In this document: positions 1 to 13,000 of the stretch, in pieces
Numbering within the stretch: position 1 is the first letter of the stretch
How the letters are laid out: each line of letters begins with the position of its first letter
Source: Sindora glabra
Lineage: Eukaryota; Streptophyta; Magnoliopsida; Fabales; Fabaceae
DNA: 64,000 bases
Direction: 5' to 3'
Assembly (NCBI GenBank): GCA_020226215.1
Contig: CM035229.1
Coordinates: 82,229,343 to 82,293,342 of the forward strand
Made by a program: the position numbers and the translations under genes
The notes under the pieces: model-generated
Databases searched by the model: none
Told to the model about the DNA's origin: nothing
The model's input: only the letters and a program-made list of their open reading frames with translations

Positions 1-857
1 CCTAATACCCTCCTTGACTACCGCAAACACAATCCTCGTTTCTGATCAAGAGTTATTCCGGCGTTGCACACCAGGTATCCTCTTCTCATCCTCTATTATG
101 TTATGTTTATGGTTTGGTAGCATTTAGGGAAGGTGCTGGACGGATGGAATTTGTTTTTTTTTTTTTTTCTTTTTTTCTTTCTCTCCTCGTTGAAATTTCT
201 GTCTTTTTCGTGGGAGGATTATTAGGATTCAGTTGAACTTGGATCGGGTACTTCTGGCTGAAACTCAGGAATTTGGAGAAAACTTGGTTTTCGCCCAGAA
301 ATTATGGTTCCTATTTGGAAAAAAAAAAAAAAATTGGCCTCTGCAGTTGCTGGCTGCTGACGCAACCCAGCAACGGCAGACGCCCATCTCACTTTCTTCC
401 TATATCGGAACTCCAACAACTCCAACCCATAAGTTTGTTATTTCTGAAGTCTATAGTTTGGCCTTTCAGCGGATTTTGATATTAGCGTCTCTTGGTGGTT
501 AAATTTAGCATCTCTGATTCTGGTCCTGATTGCGATAGATTTGCCTCAGTTATTGCCTCTATGCTGGACATCATTCACTGAATTAGATTCACAAATCTAA
601 TTACTTAATTAATAGTAACTTTTCTTTCTTGAGGGATGATGGAGATTGTTTCTCTTTACTGATTGACTCGTGGCCAACTAGAGTAAGACTATGTTATTGG
701 CAGTGGTATACAGAAAAATTATTAGATTAGATGTCTATATCAGGGTTTTATTCTTCTCTATTACTTCCTATGGCTGATAATTTTCTTTGTAACATTTATT
801 CCTGCAGTTGGTTTGTGAAGATACTGTTATTCTGTTTTGTTGACAAAGTAACACAGC
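1..857 (+). promoter_or_regulatory. eIF3j 5' UTR with leader intron
   Basis: The stretch before the eIF3j start codon reads as an untranslated leader split by an intron. A likely leader exon ends at 74 before a GT donor (CCAG/GTATCC). A pyrimidine-rich tract ending in CTGCAG gives an acceptor at 807, leaving a short second leader exon at 808-857 before the ATG at 858. The intron holds long T and A runs but no supported coding sequence. The transcription start is probably at or left of the window edge, so no core promoter is visible. The exon borders are inferred from splice consensus only. Confidence 0.45.
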
Positions 858-2965
858 ATGGAGGATTGGGGTAATCTCCCTGCTTGATACTTTGGTTTAT
901 ACCTGCTCTTTCAGTATATACTAACTAGTAATCTGCTTTTTTTTTTTTTTTGGGGGGGGGGAATTGAAGATATATTGTCTTTGGTTTATTGTGGAAACAG
1001 TCTATTTGTGCTTGTATCTTGCTTGAGTTTATAATTCTTGTTCTCTCTTCTATTTTATTTTATTTTATTTTTCTTTTCTGTCCTTTAAACACTTATTTTA
1101 CCTTTTTAAGGTGAAGGAGAGTTACGTTGTTGGATTTCTCCTACAGTACAAGTTTTTTTTTTTTTGGCCATATCCTACTGTACAAGTTATTATTTACTAG
1201 GATGACCAAAATAATTGCTTCCATTTATCTTAGCTCTAGTATGAACAGGGTTATTTGGGATGTCCCCTTATAATACTTTCAAAGACTCTCTGCGTCTTGT
1301 CTGGGGTGTCTACGTTCTAGCCCTGTCAATTTGATAATCTAGCCTCGTTAATTTGACAAAGGCTTGTGTATTCATTTCAGAGGATGAGCAAATTCCACCA
1401 CTTATTTCAAAAGAGCAACCTAAAAGTAAATGGGATGATGAAGATGCAGATGACAATGATGTGAAGGAATCATGGGAAGATGAAGATGAACCTGCCCCGG
1501 TATGTTTGAATGGAAATTATTGATTTGATGACAGTGCCCTGACTCATTCATATGTTATATATATTTTTGAAGAAAAAGGGGTGTAGCTCTCTCATTTTCA
1601 TAACGATCATTTTTCTGGTTATTTTAGCACTGGCTGATAAGCATAATTCTATACCATTAATATGCCAACATTATGATTGCTGTTTTATCTTTTTACATTC
1701 TTCTAAATTCTTATAATTCTGAAGTCTTCAAAACTTCGTCTTATACACTCTTCTTGGTAATAGAGTGAAAGGGGCCAGGATTTGGAACTTTGATGCAATG
1801 GATTACTATAATTTGAACTTTATATACTATAAATAGTTATAATTATTATGTAATTCAAGTGATAATTCCATTGTTGTGGTACTTATTTGTAAGTTTCCAA
1901 TTGCCCGTTTTTGTTTCTTGTCATCATGGTCAGGCACCTGCAGCAAAACCTATGGAAAAGACTCCAAAAAAACCTTCTGCAAATGCTACTGAAAAGGGGA
2001 AGAAAGAAGAAAGAGAAAATAAAGAACCGTTGGATCCTGTGGCTGAAAAACTTCGCCAACAAAGGTATATTGTTCTATATGAAATATGTTTAGCCTATTG
2101 TTTCTTCTAGAGATGTCTTGTTTTGGGTGCAGATAATATATCACCGCTTGCAACTTGATTTGAATTACATGATTGATGAACATATATTTTTCTGTTGTAA
2201 TTTTGATTCTCTTGTACTTGCATCCATAAAATTTTCTTTCCACTGAATTATTGCTCTTTATTGCTACTATAACTACATCAGTTATAAGGACGCAGATTGT
2301 TTATACAGTGAAAGCATTTGTGGGTAGTGTACAGTGTTTCTTATTTAAGTCAATTGTCTCTATTGCCAGATTGGTTGAGGAAGCAGATTATAAGTCCACA
2401 AAAGAATTATTTGGGGGGAGAGGTGATGAAAAAAACCTTGATAACTTTATCCCCAAATCTGAGAGCGATTTCCTGGAATATGCAGATCTCATCTCACACA
2501 AGCTTCGTCCTTTTGAGGTGAGTCCACATATCTTTTCCTGCACTCTTCCTTCAATAATGATCAGAAATGCATCTTAATTTCATTTTGATGGAATGCAGAA
2601 AAGTTATCATTACATTAGTTTACTGAAAGCAGTAATGAGGCTATCAATGACTTCTCTGAAAGGTGCAGATGCAAAGGACATTGCATCTTCCATCACTGCT
2701 ATTGCAAATGAAAAGATAAAAGCAGAAAAGGAAGCCAATGCTGGTAAAAAGAAGATAGGTAAGAGTAGTGAGATAATATAATGGATTGATGTACCCCAAT
2801 GTCAGTGCTATAATTCTTGTTTTCTTCTTTTGGCTTTTTTGGTCGGTATTATTCAAAGTTGTTTTGTTTCCAGGTGCCAAGAAAAAGCAGCTCCATGTTG
2901 ATAAACCTGATGATGATTTGGTTGCTGGTCCATATGATGCCCTGGATGATTATGATTTCATGTGA
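858..2965 (+). CDS. EIF3J: Eukaryotic translation initiation factor 3 subunit J
   Basis: eIF3j is a loosely bound eIF3 subunit that sits at the 40S decoding centre and tunes mRNA and start-codon selection. Six coding exons join in frame: 858-870, 1381-1499, 1934-2064, 2370-2517, 2599-2758 and 2874-2965, all with GT-AG borders, giving 220 aa. The first 50 residues are acidic (MEDWEDE..., KSKWDDEDADDND), followed by a Lys/Glu-rich stretch and the conserved core EKLRQQRLVEEADYKSTKEL and FIPKSESDFLEYADLI. The C-terminus is the typical DDDLVAGPYDALDDYDFM. The first exon codes only MEDW plus one base, so the start rests on matching the family N-terminus. Exon 5 could also end earlier at a GGT/GGTAAA site, but the longer form keeps the usual Lys-rich linker. 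Length and ends match plant eIF3j, so the call is firm. Confidence 0.93.
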
Positions 2966-4700
2966 GAGTTTTGGTTTCATACCATTCAGATCCAATCATG
3001 GGATCCCAGTGTTAAAATTGGAAGTGGGGATAATCCTCCGGCAAACCCTTGTCAAAAATTGATGAGTGCTGTCGCTGTATTGTTTTATAAGGGTTTGCAT
3101 CAGTGTCTTTATATATATATATATCATTTGTCAATTTTGTCACCATGATTAATTACCTGATCATCTGTTTGCATATAAAAAAAAATCACTAGATTTATGT
3201 AAGTTGAAAAGCAACATAGTAACATTTGAAATTTATTTTTCAGATTTTGGGTACATTGAGATTGTAAGAAAAAGAACTGACCTTTTTTCTTGTTGAGGAA
3301 CTGTGGCATGCTGTGATTGGTGATTTTGCTATGAATGTCGGCACTTTTAAGGGTTCATTGATTCATAATTTAAGAGTGGCATGAGTGAGAATTTGATGTG
3401 AGGTGTGGGAAATAGATATTGAGCAAGTCATTTATATCTTGCGGAAGAAGTGGAAAGGCTCCTAAACGTAAACGCAGCGTTGTGAAATGGCTTCAATTGG
3501 GGTTTGCACTATTGTGCCTCGGACAGGCAATTGGGCTGTCTTAATTTTACGTTAAAGGCGTAATTTCGTGAATACCTAGTAACATTTTGATTAGCGCAAT
3601 GCACAATAAAATTGTTATTTAGATATTGGTAATGTATAATTAATAAGAGCAATATTAATATAAGATTATTGAAATTTATAGCGTACTTTTGTTTTATAAT
3701 GGGCCTTCATGATGACTAAAGAAATGAGTAATTATTAGCATGACAATTGTGACATATTATTATATGTTGCTAAAATGATTATAGTATATTTGATGTTTAG
3801 TATCTATTATCAACTTTCAAATGATTAACACCGCATAAAAAAGGAAGAAAAATGGGTTTGGATTCATTCATTCATTTTTGTTACATTGCAATAAGGATTC
3901 TTTTGCCTTAATTATCCCTATTTATCTATTTTAATATATTTATTATAAAACATTTAATTCTCTCATTATCTTTAATTGACCAAGTAATTTTACTTACCAT
4001 TTGCTTGTTTTTATAGGAAATAGGAGGGAGGCATAATTAAGATAGGAAGGTGAGGGAAAAATAGATTTTTTTTATTTTGATTGTAAAGGTTAGAAAAGAA
4101 AAGCAGTAAAAAAAATAGTAAGAATTTATTATTTTTTATTTCTTTGCAAACTTGGGCAGAAAAGGGATAAAAATGATAGTTATAGGCCTTTGTTCCAAAA
4201 TTACTCTCTCTCTCTCTCTCTTTCTCGTCACTTTATTTTTGAAAAGTTAAATTTAAAGATATTGTTATTTAATAAAATTTAATTTTTTTTCTATTATTTT
4301 TCTATTCAAATAAGTATAAGAAAATCATTTTCTTTTTATTTTCTCATTAATCAAATAAGAAAAAAGGAAAATTTTTTAACCATTTCTTTCTTTCCTTTTT
4401 TCCCCCCTGCAACTTAGCAAAAGCTAGGGGTCGATTGATTTCCTAGTTAATTAGATTAGATCATCTAATTTCACGTCTTGAAATAATTTGGTCAAATCTC
4501 GAAACCAAATTTCAACCAAAGACAACTAGGGGAGAATCAAATTCTGCCCTGATCTTCAAAGCAAAGGTATAAAGTGCAATTTTTTGTTTGGCCTGCTTTG
4601 TCAGTAGCCAACCAAGCTGATATGTAAAAGTCAGAGAGAAGGGGGCAGTGATGATTTTGGCGGAGTTGGCCAATTTTAGTTGGAGGCCCCGCCAACATAA
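2966..4700. other. eIF3j 3' UTR and intergenic spacer
   Basis: The first few hundred bases after the eIF3j stop are probably its 3' UTR. The rest is AT-rich spacer with a CT-rich microsatellite around 4204-4226. I see no coding signal or RNA gene here; the short ORFs have no family features. Confidence 0.5.
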
Positions 4701-4712
4701 CCCGTCTTTTCC

Positions 4713-4720
4713 TTATAAAA
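4713..4720 (+). promoter_or_regulatory. TATA box of the ARF-GAP gene
   Basis: TTATAAAA lies about 220 bp before the ARF-GAP start codon. It is followed by a pyrimidine-rich leader containing repeated CCTTT at about 4848-4865, typical of plant 5' UTRs. Assignment is by position and consensus only. Confidence 0.5.
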
Positions 4721-4933
4721 ATCCCTTCGCATTCGGTCGCGATTACCATTTTCAGCCGTTTCTTGGGCTTTCCAACGGTTTCCCTCCGAATTTGTCGAGC
4801 CACACACTCTCACCAACACAAACCAGGAATTCAGTCTTACCATTTCCTTTCCTTTCCTTTCCTTCTCAGTGACTTTCTTCATTCCATCAAAATCAATCAA
4901 AATAACAGCCAAACCATCACAGGTTTAGCAAAC

Positions 4934-7285
4934 ATGAATCAAAAGGCCTCTGTCTCTAAGGGGCTCAATGCCAAGCACACCAAGGTTCCATTGTTGCTCT
5001 ATTTTTCTCTTTTTATCATCAAAATTTATTCGGTTAGTTCTGCTGTCAAAAATGAGGATTGGGATTTTAATGTCATATTTTTAAACATCCTACTTTGAAA
5101 TGCCCGTATAAGACATTGAATATTTTAGACAGGTAAATTTATTTCTCTCACGCATCGTACAACATTGGAATTGAATGGATCTACAAGTCACTAGGATAGT
5201 ATTCTTTAATGTCAACTATTCTGATGTCAGATGTATATAAGAAAACATTTTATCTATGGTTCACAGATATTAAGCTATGATGATGTCAATCGAAGTTCCT
5301 TGCTCTTATGTTTGTTGTTACCATGTGCAGATTTTGGAGGGTCTTCTGAAGCTGCCCGAAAACAGGGAATGTGCAGACTGCCGAAGCAAGTATACGCATT
5401 TCAGAAATCTTCCTATTTTTCCTTTTTGGGTTAAGGATAATCATTACTGGTTTAAGTGACAGCATACTATTTTAATATTTCAGGGCACCACGATGGGCTA
5501 GTGTGAACCTGGGAATTTTCATATGCATGCAATGTTCAGGAATTCACCGAAGTCTTGGAGTACATATATCGCAGGTTCACATTATTCATTTCTTTTCTTA
5601 ATCTCATTTATGTGGAAGAGAAGTTTTGTTACTTAGTAAATTTGTTTTAATGATTGTCTGATGACAGAACTCGTGTTATTTTCTGAAAATGTTTCTTCTC
5701 TAATGACTTCACAAATAATTGACAACACATAGTAATAAAAGAAGCTTATAAAAGCAATATCTGGCCACCTGTAATACAGCAGAACAAACTTTAACAACCA
5801 ATTGTATTTTGCCTAATTTTTAATCACCAGAAGAAGAATAAATAAACCATTTCAATTTTCTTTTGAATTGTTTCTTTTATACAAATTGATTACTGGCTGA
5901 GCCTTCTAATTTTGCAACCAGGTGCGTTCTACTACCTTGGATATATGGTTGCCAGATCAAGTTTCTTTCATGAAATGTAAGAAACCATACTTTCTATGTT
6001 TTACTTTCTTTCAAACCATGGTCTTCCCCGTCCCCCCCCCCCCTTCAATCATCATAAAGGAAACTGATCTTATCTCTTGATTTGCATGTTTTGTACAGCT
6101 ATGGGTAATGAGAAATCAAATAAGCATTGGGAGGCTCACCTCCCACCACATTTTGACAGAAGCGGATTTGGACTTGAGAAGTTTATTCGTTCTAAGTAAA
6201 TGCTTAATGGGTTCTTCCACAGATGTTACTCGAAAGTAGAACATCGAGTATTTCATCATCAACCTTTTCCATTTCCTTCTCAAGTTGCTTAATTGGGGAC
6301 CTTTCAGGTATACGGAGAGAAGATGGGCTTCCAAAGGAGGATTGCCAACAGCCACAAAGTCAGTTGACTTCAGTGAGTTACAAGCTGGCCGGACCAAGAG
6401 TGACATTCCCAACAACAATAGGAGATATTCCCTTGAAGAAAGTATTCTTGCAGGCCACGTGACACAAATTCTGCCTCCAGCACCACTGCCAAGATCTCGT
6501 TGGGTAACCATATCTTTTATATAGTGAGCTCAATCTTTGATGAATGATGTTCCTTTCTGATTTTAATTGCACAGATACACGTTCATGTATTTTTTTTGGT
6601 TCATTCCTAATGAGTCTTGTCACATGCGCAATTTGGAGTGAACTATATTTGCACTTCACCGTTGTTATAATTCAGGGCTCTTTGGATATGCAAAGCAAGA
6701 GTTCCTCATCTCAGTTAGGGCCGTCACCTGCAGATTTTGATAAGTCTGCAGGAAATAATAATGGTACAGCTGACTTCTTGGACTTGCTTGGCATCCAAGA
6801 TAATGTACAGAGTTCCACCCCTTCAAGCTGGGCTACGTTTGATTGTAAGAGAATATTCATACCAGACATCTTTAATCTTTCTTTCTTTATCTCTGTTTTG
6901 TCTCACTGGGTTGGAGAACTGTTAAAGCCTGTTAAATCATTGGGCAATTCTTGTGGAATCGTGCTGATGAGGATGAAATTTTAAAATGTTGAACCTGTAC
7001 ATTGATTCAGCTATTTCTTTCTTCTTTTTCCCCCTTGTAACCTAGTTGCATTCACTGTGTAATTAAGCTGGCGGAGCAGTCTCAACACAACTCTCATGTT
7101 AGAAACTTGCAATGTGAATAATTCAAAAATCTGCTTTTCTGAATTTACGCTAAATCAATGTTGTGGTGTGAGCTGCAGGAGATGTGCCAGCAGTGATAAA
7201 GTCCCCAGAATATTCTGCTTGCCATTTTAGATCTGGCGGTTGCTTCTCTTCTGGGTTTGATTTTAGATATCAGACTGAAGAGTGA
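4934..7285 (+). CDS. ADP-ribosylation factor GTPase-activating protein, AGD15/AGD5-like
   Basis: ARF-GAPs stimulate GTP hydrolysis on ARF GTPases during vesicle budding; AGD5 acts at the trans-Golgi network. Exons: 4934-4984, 5331-5389, 5484-5574, 5922-5976, 6099-6195, 6308-6503, 6676-6844 and a last one from 7173. The ARF-GAP zinc finger is complete: C31, C34, C51 and C54 in CX2CX16CX2C spacing, with the catalytic arginine finger R59 in CSGIHRSLG. The N-terminus (NQKASVSKGLNAKHTKILEG) and KYTERRW after the domain match the plant AGD5/AGD15 group. Total length fits the short AGD15 type better than the longer AGD5. The 3' end is uncertain. An acceptor at 7171-7172 gives 276 aa ending at 7285. 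The stronger-looking GCTGCAG acceptor at 7177 makes a TGA across the junction, giving 239 aa. Retaining the last intron gives a stop at 6982-6984. Confidence 0.88.
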
Positions 7286-8990
7286 GTGGAGTGCAACAAA
7301 TATATATTTGGGGCAAATTGTGCCTATCAGAAAGAAGAATACAAAGAATAAGACACATCTACACCTCTGACGCCTGCAGATCAATAACAGGCCAAGATCA
7401 GCAGTAAAGGGTTTGATCTGCATTTTAGCTGCAACAACTTTTCTTTAAGCCATCAATTTGAGACGGAGAGGAGAGTATTAGAGGAAATAACAGTTGTGTA
7501 ACTTTTTCTTAAGAGTTCAGCTGCAATAGAAGAGCTAGGTTGCAAGTTACCCCGGCTTTTTAAGTCTTGCTTCCTCATTTTCTATATCTCGTGTTCCCTT
7601 TTTTGTCTTATTATTATTAACCAACATTACTTCGGCACTTCTCATATCATGATAATGGGATGCTAACAGAGTAGATAATTACCAAGTTAACATCAATCCT
7701 TTTTTTTTTTCCCTTGAATTATATAACCCTATCTACCTGTAATTTCATTTTTTTACTTAATTTATCTGTTATTTTAGTTGCAATTTATCCACCTATATAT
7801 TTCATCAACTCTTTTTCCATATAAATTATTTTTGTCTAAAATTTAATTGAAAATTCGCTTACTTGTTCAAACTTTAATTTAATTTAACACCCCACTTATA
7901 ATTAGTTTACTTTCAAAAAATCATAAAAATCATATTCAGCTGTTTCTATTTAGCAATCATGAACTCAATCATAGAATATTTTTTTTAATAAATTTAGATT
8001 TTTTGGGAGATAATTAATTTCAAGTGACAATTAAATTAAATTAAAAATTTGAGGAGGTAAAGATTACATGTAATAAATTTTGAACAAAAAATAATTTAGA
8101 TGAATAAAATATTAATACTTGAAAGCATAGTTAGATAAATTGTAATATTTAGAATCACAAATCAATTAAGTAAAAAATGATAAAAATGATAAAATTACCA
8201 ATAAATAAAGTGTAATTTTTTTTTATATGAATTGAAGCAACAAAAAATTAAGAAATTTTAACAACATTAAATAATTATTTCCTTTGAAAGTACTTGTACA
8301 AAATATTATGTAAAGTTAAAATATTAACAATATTGATTTAGGCGGAGATGCATGATCGTTAAAATTAAAAAAAAAAAAGGACGAAAATATACCAGGCGCA
8401 ATGGTAACAGGAAGCGTGAAACCACGCTCTCTCTCTCTCGCCAGATTGTGGGTAACGCGGGAAAATGCAAATCTTGCTTTCCACTTCCTCTCCTTCATAT
8501 TCTCGCGGCCTTTATGTTCTTCTTCGGTGCTTGAAAATTAGCTTTGCAAAGTTGCACGCATATTCTATCTTTTCAGTCCCATTCCTAGCTACTACGAAGC
8601 TCCATTAGAAAAGCCACTTGAGAATCTCTAGGTATTGGATTTGCCAAGCCTTCCCCAGCAACGATGTTAATTTTCCCTTTCTTCCTCCGCTATTCTCTCT
8701 ATTCTCTGTCACTTTCTCGAGAAAATTAGATGATTTACGTTAAAAAAAAAAAAAAAGGAAGAAATCCGATTGATTTTTCTAGAGTTCATCTCTTAATTTT
8801 TTTCTGTGCCTACATGCATTGTTACCAGGAGTTTCAGATTTTGAGAGCTGTATGGATGATTTACCATGATATTTCAGAACTTCACTTACTACTCTAGGTT
8901 TTTTCAACGAGATCGTATATAAAAACGTTGTTCTTCTTGCTTCCAAATCAATCAGTTCATCTGTGCATATTGCAGTTTGTTTATACTTGA
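7286..8990. other. ARF-GAP 3' UTR and AT-rich spacer
   Basis: About 7286-7620 is probably the 3' UTR of the ARF-GAP gene. The rest is AT-rich spacer with homopolymer runs and no supported coding sequence. The last few hundred bases (about 8560-9016) should hold the phytocyanin promoter and leader; a CT-rich stretch is at 8427-8440. Confidence 0.45.
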
Positions 8991-9016
8991 TTTTTTTCTG
9001 TCTGGTTCGAAGGAAA

Positions 9017-10086
9017 ATGGAACGATTGAGGCCAGTGTGGACTCCGAAGGCGAACATTGTGATCATAATCACTGCGATTTTGTTCCCATGCGTCTATGCA
9101 GCAAACCACACCGTCGGTGGATTTTCTGGTTGGGATCTTCGTTCAAATCTCGTACACTGGTCTTCTGTGACTACTTTCTATGTAGGTGATGATCTAGGTA
9201 CGTTCGCTATTTCTGTCCCTTTTCATTTTTGGGTTCCCTGTTTCTCTGCTGATGAGAACTATCTCATTTCTTCTGAAACTAATGTTTACAGAGTAGGAAA
9301 AAATATTAATCGTTTGGGTAGTTTCAGACATATATATCTGTAACTAGAGAAACTGAAATCAATGAGAACGGGGTTAATTTTTTCTTTTAGGAATTTTCTT
9401 TTGCCTTCCTTTTGTGTTAATTCAACAGCCAAACATAGTAAGTTAAATGATTTCATTATGCAAGTCTGGCATACGAATGAACGATTCGAGTGTGTTTTAG
9501 TAACCAAATGAAGGTTATCTTGGCATTACAGATAGATGCATAACAAAGTTTGACTAACTATGCTCAGCGCCGGCAATTGTTATTGGCAGTGTTCAGATAC
9601 ACACCGGTCCACGATGTGGTGGAAGTCAATCAATTAGGTTACGACCAGTGTATTATCATCAACGCCAACCGCACCTTCGACGACGGAGAGACTGTGATCC
9701 ACCTCAATGAACCTGGCACCAGGTACTTCGTGTGCGGCCGATTGGGTCATTGTCAACGGGGCCTCAAACTCCGGGTCCATGTTCTCTCGCAGCCTTCCAA
9801 TGGATCTGATCATAGTAGTGGCGGCGATCAAGGGCCACCGCGCGGCAGTAGTGGTGTTGGCAGGCGCTTGCCCCCTTTTAGTTCGCTTCCTCTTCCTCCA
9901 CATTCTGCCCTTCCTCCTGCTCCAATGGATCAAAAACATAGGGAGGGACAAAATTCTTCCACCGCCCTCTGCTCATCTGCGGCAGCACCTTGTCATTGTT
10001 CTAGTGCTATGGAAGACATGGCAGATGCGCTTCTGAACCCCGTACTGGTGTCAATGATGATAATTACGCTGGTAATACTCTGGTGA
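9017..10086 (+). CDS. Phytocyanin (plastocyanin-like blue copper domain) protein
   Basis: Phytocyanins are plant cupredoxins at the cell surface or wall, thought to act in redox or signalling. Two exons (9017-9197 and 9590-10086) join in frame to 225 aa. Residues 1-28 form a signal peptide (basic start, then NIVIIITAILFPCVYA). The mature domain starts AANHTVGGFSGWD, a classic phytocyanin opening. Type-1 copper ligands are present as H68 (HDVVEV), C109 (YFVCG) and H114 (GHC); C81 and C115 would form the conserved disulfide. The axial position is Leu119 (GHCQRGLKL), not the Met or Gln of classical uclacyanins and stellacyanins. A Ser/Pro/Gly-rich linker follows, and the hydrophobic C-terminus (PVLVSMMIITLVILW) looks like a GPI-anchor signal. 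An upstream GTG-initiated frame exists, but the ATG at 9017 starts the signal peptide. Subfamily is unresolved between uclacyanin-like and early nodulin-like. Confidence 0.88.
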
Positions 10087-13000
10087 CTCAAGCAAGGTCA
10101 TCCTTTTTCCTTCTTGCCATTTTAACTTGTTCTCATCTGATAGAGCTCCTGAGTCCTGGAAAATATAGCTCTATGTCTACTATTTCGTCGATGCCACTTT
10201 TTGTTGCAAAAATTGGTGGGATTTGGGAATCTTGTGACGGCTTGGTCCAGTCACTAAATGTGAAACTCTGGTTATCGGCATGGTGGTTGCTCGCCAAGTA
10301 GCACATAAGACTAGAAATTGATCAGATGAAATGGAAATTCATTCTGCCTTCTGAAAATAGCTAGCATACTCGGCGTGATTACGTCTCTGTTAAACTTTGC
10401 TGAAACGAGTACTCTTGGAAGAGTAACCGCTATCAAATGCTGATTAATTTTTTAAGATATCACACCAGGGTCTATGGAGTACTAGATTTCAGGCAGATAT
10501 TTTATTTCAGTGGCAAATGATATGGTAATTTTTTATATTCTTATACCTCGTATCTTTTATATATTTTAATATTATTTTTTAGTAATAAATAATAAAATAA
10601 TATTTATTTTTAATATTACATTATTAAATTATTTTATTAATTATATTTTAATAATAAAATTTAAAATAAAATATTTTGTATTCTTTATAAAAAATTTGAT
10701 AAATTAATTTTTATACTTATACTGTAGAAAATTGTTTGGTAATTATAATATTGATAATTATAACTTTTTATATTCAATTGTAAAAAAGTTATAAATAAAA
10801 AAATGACCACACCATCTTTTATATAAATATAATTTCAATTTTGCATCATCTTTTTTATTTTTAAAGATATAATTATCATTGATAGATTTTTTCCCATTTC
10901 ATTCCTATAATATTTATTATATCAAATATAATTATGAAATAAGATGTACATTTCATTCCTAGACATATAAAAAATAATTATAAAATGATAATTGCATTTA
11001 TTTCTTTCCCTTTTCATTCCATTCCATTCTCCCTCATTACCAAGCATAACATTAGAGTTCAGGTATTAGACGCACAATGCAAAAGAGAACCTCACGTTGG
11101 AACGTAGAAGGAAGCCGTCAAACCCAGTACTTTCCCATTTCTGTAACTCGAGCCCTGAGCCATGACTGAAAATTTAAGAATTGGACTTTCACCATGAAAA
11201 GAAGATATGGGCTCGTTCAGTTACACATGGAAGGTGCATTATCATTTCGGTCATGGGCCATGGCATTGTCAAATGGTTGGTGCGGTTCACTCCTGGGCCT
11301 CATCTAATTTTGAGCCTATTAATTTTTTGCTTCCCACCGGAGAAATTTTCAAGTCAGCAAGTAAAAATTAACACATGGCAGCTACAGCATAAAATGGCAT
11401 GCACACCTAGAAATTTCACTCCGCACTCCGCCGGTGTTTGGGCCTTAAGCCATTTATCGCCTTGCTGGATGACTATGGCTTCATTATATTGTTTGGTGCA
11501 GTGCCTCTCAGACCAGCTCATCTAATTATTGGTCCAAAAAGAGAAAAAGAAAATTTGGACTCCACGCAATGCCTGAGAAAAAAAGATATAGACGTATAGT
11601 ATGCTCTTCTGCAGGAGAAATTGAGAGGCCTAGTTGATGAAGGCGGTCACTACTTGTTTAAGCCATTTAGTATGTCAGCCAATATCCACAAAGACCGTTT
11701 AGAAACGGTCTCTTGAAGCCATTCCTTCAACTAGAATACGTTCGTGTAGCAGGCAGCAGGAAGCAAACGTCCTTTTTATCGTCTGGGTCCATGCTCCATA
11801 GCTCCTGGTCCACCCCTTGACTGTGCCAGAAAAGCTTATACACTCAATTTTTGGGTGTTTCTAATAATGCCTGTTGAGAAAAAGACCAGTTTTTTATAAT
11901 AGCCACGTTGGGTCTCCGTCTCAGGTCGTCTAGTACATTCTCCTTAATCAATTTTTAGACATAATTATGTCCAAAGCTAACCGTTGTGGACAACATGTAA
12001 TCCCTAAGGGACCCAACTTTCCCGTTGTCTTTGCAGTTTTTTCATCTAGAGAAACCAATATTAGTATCTAATTATGTAAAATTTTTGCAACATACCACTA
12101 TTTAAAAAGAGGAAGGCAAAATAATTAGAGGAGTTGAATTTACATTGTCGTACTAACTTTTTCTAGTTCAAGTAAAGAAAGGGAATTTGCATGGGATGGA
12201 GGTGTCCGTGGGTCTGCTTTCTTCTTAGATTGGAAGTCGTGAAGTTTCAATAGCGGGTTCCATAATTCAAATGCCATAAAGGCACAAAGGCCCTACTTCT
12301 TTTATGAGGTCCTCCAGAATGCTTCAAGGGGATTTGGATCTTTTACTTTTTCTATTTTAGTGATTTTTCTATCATATTAAAAAGAGATAGATATAAAACT
12401 TTTTGTGAATTCTATTGCACATAAAAAAAAATGATTTTGGTTCTCATTAAATGTAAAAATTTTGTGTATATATGGAGGGAAAAAAAGGAGAGGATCCAAT
12501 TCCTAAAGTTGTGCACTGCCGGAAAGAGAGGTGCTTCTGTTTCCATTTTCGCAGGCATACCCAATTTGGTGATATTAATTAAAATTAATGCTTCAAGAAA
12601 CAGCTAAGTCCGTCATATATATAATGAATACACCATTGTCACAAATGAGGCTCCTGCTTAGTTTAAGGCTTTAACCTCATCAGTTGATACCAAAACCAGA
12701 TGCGCAATTGACCAGATAACTAAGCTTGTGAAGCCACGGTCCCATACAAGCCATACCAATCGTGTTAGAAGGGGCGACTCATTCTCAACGTCACGTCATT
12801 GTTTCTATATTCATTGAATTCAGCTCTGCCGTTTCGGTGATTTCCCAATTCCCACATTCAAAACAATGGTTATTTCTTTTCTAATATCATGTTAAACCCA
12901 GTGGATCCAACTCTAAACTCCCGAGTCTCCGTAGCTAACTAGTAAGAGTTAAACCATCATATTCATATGCAACCCTATCAAATGGGTAGTGCTGCTTGTA

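Noticed and set aside
11181..11525. 114-codon open frame in the 11-kb region
   Set aside because: Composition and residue order look random, with no motif or promoter support.
11908..12018. Inverted GTTGGGTC/GACCCAAC pair as a possible miRNA hairpin
   Set aside because: Pairing does not extend beyond 8 bases and no conserved miRNA sequence is present.
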